Assembly (NCBI GenBank): GCA_963210315.1
Contig: OY723268.1
Coordinates: forward strand, 496,001-560,000
Source of the DNA: Rhynchopus euleeides
Lineage: Eukaryota; Euglenozoa; Diplonemea; Diplonemida; Diplonemidae
DNA length: 64,000 nt
Reading direction: 5' to 3'
Shown here: piece by piece, positions 40,343 to 49,056 of the stretch
Numbering within the stretch: the first letter of the stretch is position 1
Layout of the letters: each line of letters starts with the position of its first letter
Position numbers and translations under genes: made by a program
The notes under the pieces: generated by a model
What the model was told of the DNA's origin: nothing
Seen by the model: the letters and a program-made list of their open reading frames with translations, nothing else
Databases searched by the model: none

Positions 40343-43300
40343 CTACGCCACAACCTTGTTCAGAGCAGCCTCCATCAGCGACAGATACGCGGGGCTGCAG
40401 GAAGTAGGGTGAGGATGTGTTCGCAAGGACAAACAAGACATTCGATACCCAACACACCCAACACACGCACATGTGAATCTTTTGACATCAGTGCACAGCA
40501 CACTGGGCACCTTGCACTTGGTGTCATCGACACTGTCTGTTCTACACACACATTACCCGATTTGTGTAGTGCACCGTTCAATGAGTTCCGGTGTTGCCTC
40601 CCCCTATCCTCTGTCGCCCCCCTTCCTTTCAACATACTTTGCATGCGTCCCGTCCAGTGTGTACTGCGGCAGGAGGGTCTTCCCATCCTCGGAGAGCATC
40701 TGCTTGTAGAAGTCGAGCCACTTGATCTTCCCGTTGTGCGACACCTTCGGCGACGCCTGCAGCGACGCCGCCAGAATCTCGTTGAACTGCGTCACGAGGT
40801 GGCGCGTCACATCCAGAACCGGCAGGGCCGGGTGGACGTAGATATCCCACCCCTTCCCCTTCTGCAGCTCCAGCAGCTTCTTGATGTAGATGTCCACGGT
40901 GGTCTGCATCCCATCCGCCACACTGGCGTGCCTCCCCTTCTCCACGGCGAACAGGATCCCCTCGCGGCAGTCGATCTCGCCGAACATCATCACCACCGCG
41001 CTGCCCTTCGGGATGCCCTCCGCCACGTTGATGAAGTTATACTTCGGGTAGAAGTGGGTCCCGTCCCGCAGATGCCAGCACTTGAGCCCCGTGACGAGGG
41101 CGTTGTGCAGCAGGTGCGACTCGCCCTTGATGTTAACGGTGTTCCAACTGGGCGACAGCGAGTGGGAATCGCCGCAGACATACAGCCGCCTGCCCTCTGT
41201 GGGCGCAGGGGGGATCGGGGTGTACTGCAGCAGCTGGCCCACGGTGCAGAAGTAGGCCTGCTCGTTGCGGATCAGCGTGGTGTGCAGGGCACGCCCTTTC
41301 CGCAGAGGGTCGAGGAGGGTGACCAGCTCCGGCAGCACCGACAGGCACCCCAGCACGTAGAGCTTCTTGGTGGCGGCGAACCACAGCGCAAGGAGGTCGA
41401 GTTCTTCCTGCGTGTAGGTGTTGGCGGGTGCGGGTGCCGCCTTGGCTGCGGCGTCGCGCATCTCAGGGGGGATGCCTGCGTCGGTGGACTGCGGGGGTGC
41501 GTCGCGCGATGCAAGCGTGGCGCCGTCGTCGACCCACCGCAGCGCCTGGCCCGACTTGCTCCAGGCCTCCGCATGTTCGCCGGAGAGGAAGGGCGTGTTG
41601 TCGCGTGCCTTCAGGGGGGTCTCGAGGCACTTCAGCACGTCGGCACACGACACGCGGTGCCCCGCTGCCTCGACGGAGAGCCCAGAGTTCTTCCGGCAGA
41701 ACACTGCGACCTCCTCCAGGGCATCCCAGTAGAGGCAGGCGATGTCCATCGTGTGCGTCAGGTTCAGGGCGTAGCACGCAGAGTCGGGGCAGAGTGCGAG
41801 CGCTCTGTAGGTGTGGAGTAGGGGTTGGGGGTTGGGGGTAGGGGTGGGGTAGCAAGGTCGAAGAATATAATAGGAACCCCCCCCCCCCTTTGGAATCATC
41901 AAGAGAGAGGGTGCGGCAGCGGGCTGTGGTGCTGCGGAGCCACCCCCAGTGGGAGATGTGGGGTGGAGTGTGAAACCCGGGACATACTTGCGGTAGTAGT
42001 GCACGGCCTGCAGCACGGCGCCGCGCTCCTTCATCACGAGGGCCAGGAACCCGAAGGCGCTGGCGCTGGCGGCTTCCTCCTTCAAGGGCATGTCCCCATC
42101 CAGCACCTCAACAGACTTGGGGATCTCGCGCATCGCATCACCGAAAGCCTCGCGGATGTCCTTATTGCCTGTGTTGCGCACCAGCACGCCCAGCAGCCCG
42201 CGGAGGGTAGCGGAGTAGTCGCCCACCTGGCGCATCAGCTGTGGGCAGGGGTGTGGTGTGGTGTGGTGCAGTGTAAAGGTCGTGCCCAGCCAGGTGCTCT
42301 GACGCTGCATCCGCTGGAGAGGGGATCAATCCCAGCAGGGGAGGGCTGCTCGATTCGTTTGGAGTGAAGCTGTTCCGCGCCCCCCCCCCCTAGGGGCCGT
42401 CTTAAGGTACCAAAAAACGTCAAAATAACGACATTTTTCGACATAGGCAACTTTCGGCCAGAAACACCCCAAAAATGCTGAAAAGGTGGCCAGACCACCC
42501 CAGAAACCGTCCCTGGGTGTGAGACACCCACTTTGGTGGCCCGGAACGGGGCTGAAATGCAATGCTGAAAATTTTGTAGTGGTTTGGTACCGAACCCCTC
42601 CCCGGCTGAGTCTCCCGATCACCCTGCCACCTGCATCATCAAAATCCCACTTCATGTACCACGTTCTGCCGCCTCTGATGAGGCATCTGAGCACTATCGA
42701 GCCAAAAAGGCGACGTTTCAGCGGGTGTTCTGTCAGGTTTTGCCCGATATTATTATCAACAAAGACCGGGATGTGTCCGCGCATGCAAGGGCGTCACTCG
42801 AGGGGGCTTTCTGACGTGCCCTCCGTCGAATGCATAGGGGTCATCCTGGTCCACTTCTGGACAAGGATGAGGTGTGCGACCACGGCGAAGCTGTCGCAGA
42901 CCCCGCGACTAATGGTTTCTGTGAGTCATCACGTGGGACCCTGTCGTACCAAATGGCAGCAGCTGTACGAGGGTGCAGCAGAACGGGCCACACACGGCGG
43001 CATCGAACATGCAGTCCGCAGCAAGGATCAGGTCGAACGGGCCGTGTGTGTGTTGTATGTTGGTGATGTCTGGCATGCCCCACGCCAGCAGCCCGATCAC
43101 ACCCTCCCCGCGTGATTGGCATGCAGGTTGTGACACGGCCTGCTGCCACTGCACCTGCGCAGCTGTGTCCGTGAGGACGGCCTTTGCAGCGCCGCACCCC
43201 ACAAGGGCGACCAGGCTCGGTATTCCCACCCCGCAACCCAGCTCCAGCAGGCGCTTCCCGCAGATGCGGCGGGGCGGCGGCGCAGGGCCAGCAGGTAGGC

Positions 43301-46260
43301 AGCGAGCACCACTGCACACCCCCCTGATCTATAGCCACCGCAGCAGATCGTACAGTTCAAGCACAACAAGGCACTCACCGGTGTGCCAGTGACCCATTCT
43401 GCTGAAGAATTGAACTTACAGTTCAGGCATGTTCAGGAAGGAGGCCACCCCATCTGCCTCTGCAGCGAAGGATGTCCACAGGGATTTGGAAGAGGCCGAA
43501 TTCCGAACGAAGCCAGATTGAATGCCTGCTGCAGAAGCGTGCGCGCTTGCAGCAGAACACAACATCGGAGAAACTACTGAGAAGGCACTCCTTCACAAGC
43601 TTGTCACGTTCCTGCACTCCCAATTTGAACCGAAGGCATCAGTACCCACTCAGGAAACGAAAAGGCGGAATGTTGCGAGCAAGTAGGGCGGGACGGGGTC
43701 GGGAGGGGTGTTCAAATGAGGGGGCCGGAACCAAACCACTACATTTTTTTGAGCATGGTCACGGATTGGCTCAGAAGTGGCCAAATACCCCCAAAAACCA
43801 CCCAGACCGCCCCCAAATACTCCCAGGGGCCGGGGTTTCAAGTTTACAGCCATTTTGTGCGTGTTCCTCGCCTATGTGAAAAATGCCGTTATTTTTACCC
43901 CTTAAGATTTTGCCTACCCCCCAATGTTGTTAAAAACCCGGGTCCCAGAATAAAAACCCCAAAAAACCCAAAAAACCCAAAAAACCGGGTTTAAACTCTA
44001 AAACCGGGTTTAAACTCGGTTTAAACCGAGTTTAAACCCAGTAAAAACCCAGTAGGAAGCTGCAGGGGGTGCACACGTTACGTGCACTGAGCTGGTTTGC
44101 GGGAGGGGAGGGGGGCCAGGGAGGGACGCGGCTGTCCGACTTGTTCAACTTTCACAGGTCTTCGTTCATGACCGCGCCATACTTCTCATCGAGAAGTTTA
44201 CCCCCGAGTTGGTGCCTGCTCGGCAGCTGCTTGACATCTATGCTGGGGCGTGTCACCCCGACGGCCTTGAGGAAATGTTCATCCTCCATAATGGAGAGGG
44301 GGAGCCCGGCAGCCAGTACATAATCTGCCCAGGCATCCACTATCCTCGTCATCTCCGTCTCGTTGGGTCGGGGGGTCGCAACAATCCTGCATTGCCTGGC
44401 TGGTTTGGCAGCTGGTTTTGACTTCTGAGGGGGGTCTCCTCCACCGGCGTTGCTGGCGTTACTGGTGATGCTGGTGCTCCTGGCAAAATGACCCCACCAC
44501 GGTTCGGAAAAACGCCGGAAATGCAAATTCCGCGAAACTGAAAACCACCATTTTGGGGGCACCAGGGGGTACTACCCCCCGAGGGTACCGGGTACGGTAC
44601 CCTCAGATCACTGCCGCTAGCTATTTTTTCTTGGCTTCGGAGTCTGCACTGGAATGGTAGAGGTGGTAGAGTAAAAAAAACCCCCTCTCCCACCCCCCAC
44701 CAAAAAACCGAGTTTAAACCCGAGAAATCTCAGGAATAAAAACCATAAAAACCCAATAAAAACCCGGTTTAAACCCAAGTTTAAACCCGAGTTTAAACCC
44801 ACCCTAACAACATTGCTACCCCCCCCCCCGTTTGCTGCCTTCCGTGTTGGCTCTACTCCCCCACACACACGCCAGGCAGCAACCGAAGGTGTTTCCATAC
44901 CCCTGTGTACCCCAGCATCGCCTTCACGTGTTCCTGCGAGGTCTCCGACAGCACGTTGGTCCACAGAGCCGCCGCGGCGCTCTGCCCCTCCTTGCCCCCC
45001 TTCCCGAGGTAGGCGAATCCGAGCTGCGTCTTGAGGTCCTGTCGGCGTGTGGAGGTAACAACAGCAACAGGAGGTGGGTGATGAAAGCAAATCCCTTCCC
45101 ACCTTACCCCACCCCTGCCCCCCTCCCGGCACCCTCGATCATACGTGGCCCAGCCGACCGCCACCGCCATCAACCAGACGCAGCGCATGGGACAGAACAG
45201 ACACTGCCGTCTCAAACTGCTTCGCCTGGATCAGGGCTTCGGAGTAGTCGACAATCGTCTCGAGATACTCGTCGTCCTTGCTCTCATCGACAAGCCTGTA
45301 GGGGGAGGGGGTAGGGGGGCGGTGCCATGACTCCTTCTGGAGGGGGGGAGATGAGGGGCGCTGTACACACACAGAGAGGGCACTGAGAGAGAGATAGACA
45401 CACACACACACGCATTGCGGTCATGCTGCCAACTCTACGGTCCTCACGGCTCTCGGCGGAACTGTGGCGGCGGGCCTGTCGAGGAGGGCCCAACTGAACC
45501 CTGCCACTGAATCGGTGATGCGCAGCCTTCAAGCACACCTGGCTGAGCCAGTCCACAGTCGGCAAGATACGGTATTCCATGACCGCGGAATGGCGTGGGC
45601 CGCCACCTTCGCCCCACAGCCGCACTACCCAGACTCGGGCCAGAGGGCTGGCAGCAGCCGGCCCAGCAGTGGGCGGCGCGCGGTCGGCAGGCCAACAGCC
45701 GGGTGGGACGCCCATGGGAGCGGAGGGGCGCTGCCCCCCGGACTGCCCCCCCTGGTGCCAGGAGGAACGCAAAGGTGCTTGCCTGCAAGTTGCATTGGAA
45801 GCCCCGTTGCTCGGCGTGCCAAAAGCGACGCCTCCCAGAGGAGGTGTGCTGCCGCAACCACCACAAAGAGGGGGACGGGCTCCCGGTCACTATGGGCTTC
45901 TGCAAACGCCACAGCATGGACCGATGCGGTGACTGCTACAGCGATGGCAAATCACTGACACATTGCTGCCACACACACCACGCTGGCTATGCTGCACGCC
46001 CTCCTCCCCGGAGTGGCACTGAGTTGGCCCCACACTCTAACCCGAGTGGGGCCTCCGCTGTGACGTAGAAGTGGGCGGGGGTGGGCAATGATCCGCGCAG
46101 GATCTCCCCACACAAAACGTGGTCACCACACACACACACGCATGGCAGCTGACGACACACTCTACTCCACCCCACCCCACCCCTGAGGGCCATACTTGAG
46201 GGTGTGCTTCCAGGCCTCCACCGCCTTCACCCACTTCTCTGCCTTCATGTACGCAATGGC
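40343..46260 (-). CDS. TPR and SGNH-hydrolase-like protein, 5' end cut at duplication junction
   Basis: Six exons on the minus strand: 46260(or beyond)-46196, 45295-45145, 45038-44901, 42238-41988, 41804-40638 and 40394-40343. Every donor is GTATG and every phase matches (2, 0, 0, 2, 2), giving about 607 visible residues. The N-terminal half is TPR-like: AIAYMKAEKWVKAVEAWKHT, ETIVDYSEALIQAKQFETAV, and YYRKALALCPDSACYALNL restored across a splice. The C-terminal half is SGNH-like: LYVCGDSHSLSPSW (nucleophile Ser block), VVMMFGEIDCREG and LDGTHANPAYLSLM (Asp/His block, also restored by splicing). A role in ester hydrolysis or sugar modification is inference. The 2.66-kb intron 42239-44900 holds two transposons; the 900-bp intron 45296-46195 holds another reading-frame fragment. 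The 5' part is lost because the segmental duplication starts at 46261. Confidence 0.8.
42584..42814 (+). pseudogene. Reading-frame fragment inside the long-TIR element
   Basis: 76 codons with balanced composition, unlike the surrounding low-complexity frames (for example CIIKIPLHVP, DEASEHYRAKKATFQRVF, LPDIIINKDRDVSAHARASL). It overlaps the inner end of the left inverted repeat. I do not recognise the family. It may be an exon of the gene that also supplied the fragment at 43424-43681, or part of a lost transposase. Confidence 0.35.
42909..43378 (-). pseudogene. Lysine-methyltransferase-like (Methyltransf_16) gene fragment
   Basis: The minus strand reads GKRLLELGCGVGIPSLVALV (AdoMet-binding motif I), then AVLTDT (post-I acidic residue), LLAWGMPDI, FDLILAADCMFD and CCTLVQLLPF. 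This is the order seen in METTL21/EEF-KMT type protein methyltransferases of the Methyltransf_16 family. The preceding piece SGGCAVVLAAYLLALRRRP, which should join directly to the GKRLLELG part, is in another frame with no intron signal between them (near 43275), so the copy carries a frameshift or a sequence error. N- and C-terminal parts are missing. It lies between the TIRs and inside another gene's intron, so it is probably a captured, non-functional fragment. Confidence 0.7.
43424..43681 (+). pseudogene. Reading-frame fragment with an in-frame TGA
   Basis: The plus strand reads FRKEATPSASAAKDVHRDLEEAEFRTKPD (29 residues, summarised by its ends FRKEATP and FRTKPD), then TGA, then in the same frame MPAAEACALAAEH..LLHKLVTFLHSQFEPK and a TAG near 43681. 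Both parts look protein-like, so the TGA is more likely a disabling mutation than a true end. No family recognised. Confidence 0.4.
43922..44815. mobile_element. hAT-family transposon remnant with exact 8-bp TSD
   Basis: The ends are CAATGTTGTTA (43922-43932) and TAACAACATTG (44805-44815), an 11-bp perfect inverted repeat fitting the hAT pattern YARNG. The 8 bp outside are CTACCCCC on both sides (43914-43921 and 44816-44823), the duplication length typical of hAT. Subterminal regions are full of GGGTTTAAAC-type words in both orientations (43975-44050, 44705-44800), possible transposase binding repeats. The interior carries a hAT-like transposase fragment on the minus strand. At 894 bp it is far too short to be autonomous. 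It lies within the TPR/SGNH intron, nine bases beyond the long-TIR element. Confidence 0.9.
44152..44562 (-). pseudogene. hAT transposase N-terminal-region fragment
   Basis: 136-codon frame. Its last 70 residues read ADYVLAAGLPLSIMEDEHF, then PSRHQLGGKLLDEKYGAV, then a stop. The order is a small hydrophobic segment with a 'glpf..ve...F' motif followed by PSR..l...ll...y, which is typical of the region before the catalytic domain in hAT/DUF659 transposases. The RNase-H-like catalytic core and the dimerisation domain are absent, as expected for an internally deleted element. The upstream half is Pro/Ser-rich and less certain; a splice acceptor may start the true exon near 44480. Confidence 0.65.
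45755..46068 (+). pseudogene. Cys/His-rich reading-frame fragment within an intron
   Basis: Plus-strand frame, antisense to the TPR/SGNH gene and inside its 45296-46195 intron. It has a dense Cys/His pattern: ACKLHWKPRCSACQKRR, CCRNHHKEGDGL, GFCKRHSMDRCGDC, CCHTHHAGY. It suggests a zinc-binding domain, but the family is not recognised. The preceding 45464-45620 in another frame (RRAQLNPATESVMRSLQ, HDRGMAWAATF) also looks protein-like, so this may be a frameshifted element-derived gene. A TAG closes it at about 46066. Confidence 0.35.
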
Positions 46261-46322
46261 CACACCCTCACCCCACCCTCCCCAAACCCCCTCCATCCCC
46301 ACCCTTATCTGCCGGGCCATAC

Positions 46323-47051
46323 ATCACGCAGCTCTCCTTCAGCCCGTTTCCTGTCCTTCCCCTGTTCGTATTTGAAAGTTTCCAGATCCTCGCGGTTTCG
46401 CCGCGCCTCCTGCTGCTGCTGCTTGTCGGGCTTCGAGAGCTCCGTCCTCACCTGCTCCAGGTCATCTATGACAATCTTTGTCTTCGCACCGTGCTCCTCC
46501 AGCTGCTGCCTCTGCAGGGCGTGCGCCCTCTCGATCCCAGCCTGCCTGTTGCGGGTCACGCACAGCACCACCGCCACACACACCAGCAGCAGGGCTGCTG
46601 TGCCGGACGCAGCGATGGCTATCCAGAAGAGATCGCTCGAACTCTCATCGGAGCTCTGTGCCGGCTGCAGGGTCCCCTCAACCTGAGGGGGTTCGAAGCG
46701 CAGCGGTGTGGACGACGGGGGTGCAGGTGTGTCTGCCCCGACCAGGAGGGGGGAGTCGGTTACGGGGACAGGCTCACTCCCGTTCATATCCAGGGGGACG
46801 TCGTCAGGAAAGAGCGTTGCCGTGTTGTCATCCGTCGAACCGTTGACCCCCGCAGGTGAGTCGGACGGCGGTGCCGGAGCCGGAGCCGGCGCTGGCGGTG
46901 TCGGTGGCGGCGGTGATGCACCCGATGCAACGGGTATGCAGCCCAGCAGTAGCAGCACCGATGCCAGCAGGAAGGCCGAGAGGTTTGGGGTGTTGCGCCG
47001 CGTTGCGGGTGCCCCCGCCACTAGCGCCGGGCCCCCGGGACACCGGCGCAT
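46323..47051 (-). pseudogene. Exon 1 only of the membrane-protein gene, 3' part missing
   Basis: Identical in sequence to exon 1 of 14451-17421: signal peptide, ectodomain with two NGS sequons, membrane span and first part of the coiled coil, 243 codons, ending at the same GAT-GTATGG donor. Exons 2-4 do not follow; the TPR/SGNH gene starts instead. Without splicing, the frame reads through to a stop at 46305 and would make a 249-residue protein. With splicing in phase 0 it could join the TPR exon near 46260 (GGT GTG GCC ATT GCG after a TGAG), but no strong acceptor is seen. Its upstream region is intact, so it may still be transcribed. Confidence 0.75.
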
Positions 47052-48656
47052 TGCAGCGGGAGAATGGGGATGGGAGGGGGAGGGGGTGGGGGGATCTATA
47101 GACACGCGCGGCTCCCCTTGGTGTTCTCTTCACGCTTGTCCCATGCTATGCCCTCAGAGCACGCGCTCCCTGCCCAGGGCAGCTTCCTCTGCACACCCTG
47201 TGCGTGTTGGGGCACGCTGTGTGTGCCTCTGGTCCGGGTGTGTCTGTAGCGGGGGGTGACGAGACAGGCGAACCTCCTCGTTCAAGCTCAGCCCCTGTTC
47301 GAGCCACCTGTTGGGTGCGTGGTGTGCCATCTGTTGCAAATCCGGATCGGCGAAGGGTTGTATATGTGAGTTGTCGCGTTGATTGAGTCCGGTGCCCGAG
47401 GTTCAGAGGCACACGGGCGTGCCTCTGAAAAAAAACACCGTGAATGGCGGAGTGGTGCGACAGCGCCAACAGAGTCATACAAAAGCAGGCCAGCCATCAG
47501 CAGACGAGGCCTTGCCGTGTGTCAGCATCAGATGGCGGTGGCAAACCAACGCTGGACTGGGGGCGGGGTGTGGTGGGATTGGGGGGTATCGGGGCTGGCA
47601 TCGCCTTGCTCTGCTCTTTGCGCACCCAGAACGCCTAGCAGACGTGCCAACGGCATATTTATCTCGCCGTTGATCCGGTTGTGAGTAAGACATATAGCAA
47701 AGCGGTATGTTGGCGCTGTACCCTTACAACGGACAACGTTCTGAATTGCTTGTTTGAAGCAGCGCACGGCAGGGACGGGGAGAGTCGGGGGATGATTGCG
47801 GTGTGACCAGCACACGCCAGCGAACCGGCGTGCCACAAACCCACCCCACCCTACCCCACCCCGCCCACCGCAGCACACTGGGCAAGCCCTAACCGATCGG
47901 TGCAAAACGCACCGATCGCTTCACATTCTCTGGATGCGATTCACTCATAACCGAGACAAGCCTCTGGGACGATATATGGTGGTTGCAACCACACCCCTGC
48001 CGGGAGAGGTACGTTTTTTGTTTGTGCCAGACACACCTGGTGTGTGCCTGGTGGATGCGTGCAAAGGCAAGCGAGTGACAGGGACATGGGGTTCGACGCG
48101 GAGTATTTCGCTTCATATCGATCACACCCACCCCCCCTTCATTGTGTGCACAACGGCGTCGCGTTGTGCCCACTCGCGTGCTTCTTTTTCCAGGGGCAGG
48201 CCGTGCGTTTTATTTGATGGCACGTCGCTCTGTTCTTCAGACCCGTCATGACTCATTGCAGGATTTCCTCTTCCATACGGGGGTGTGGGGGGAGGGACTG
48301 TGTGTTTTCAACAAAATAAAGGAATACCACCAAACCTTTTCCAACCCGAAGCTTGCCCTCCTCCCCCCCGGGTAGAGACGGATGCCTCCCGTAACCAACG
48401 CAACCGGTGGGTCACGGCAGATAAGGGAAGCCAAACGACAGTTTTGGTGCACTTCGAACGCTGAACAACATAAAATATCCTCCGTTTTTTTGGCATTATC
48501 CCTTGAATGTATCCAGGCACGTAGCTTGAAATTGGATTTTCAGATTTCTGCTGGTTCTGCTGGTCTGGGGTATTTTCCGGCGCTCCCCCCAAAATCCCGT
48601 CCTGACCGAACACCGGGTTCTCCGGGGCGCGTCCGGAGGCAGGAGTAGACAGCGCC
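47052..48656. other. Copy of the gene-free stretch at 17422-19026
   Basis: Same content as the first copy, including the 10-bp hairpin at 47894-47918. Nothing further. Confidence 0.6.
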
Positions 48657-48773
48657 ACCGTGGGTCTTCGCTACGGTGCCGAAACGATGTGTTGGTGCAT
48701 TTCCTATGTGTATGCATCGGGAGAAATCGCCGAACTTTGACGAAAACTTGCCGGTAGCGAAGAACCCCACAGT
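48657..48773. mobile_element. Small TIR element, GGGTCTTCGCTA family, duplicate
   Basis: Second copy of 19027-19143, carried by the segmental duplication. The following GC-hairpin repeat (48798-48856) is also duplicated. Confidence 0.6.
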
Positions 48774-49056
48774 CGCATATTGACAAGCACAGGCCACAGG
48801 GGGGTCTGGGGGGCAGAGCCCCCCAGCCGCCGGAGGCCACGGTAGTGAACATCTGTTCCTTCCGGGCTGAACACGGTGTGGATCTCTCCGACATCAGGTC
48901 GGAACCCAGTCCTGCGCGGGAAGCAGTCATCGGGAGCCGAAATCCTCGTGGTTCGGGCCTGCTGCAGGGTGCATCTTCGGCCTGGTGTGAGGGAAAACCC
49001 CCCCACCAAAAAAAATTCTGGGGTTTCCCGGATTTATACTTTTTTTTTTCCCCCCC

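Larger units (their letters stand above)
42402..43905. mobile_element. Long-TIR element with captured gene pieces, TTAA ends
   Basis: Diverged ~190-bp inverted repeats lie at 42402-42600 and 43715-43905. They share CTTAAGG at the outer ends, AAAATAACG-CATTTTTC-ACATAGGC, and TGTAGTGGTTTGGT at the inner ends. TTAA occurs at both outer ends (42402-42405, 43902-43905) and could be the target duplication. The interior is a methyltransferase gene fragment (minus) flanked by two plus-strand reading-frame fragments. No transposase was recognised. The element lies entirely within an intron of the TPR/SGNH gene. Capture of host gene pieces between long TIRs resembles Pack-type elements; that reading is inference. 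Confidence 0.65.

Noticed and set aside
40181..41821. 546-codon plus-strand frame over the TPR/SGNH gene
   Set aside because: The minus strand has SGNH and TPR motifs restored by splicing; the plus frame is compositional.
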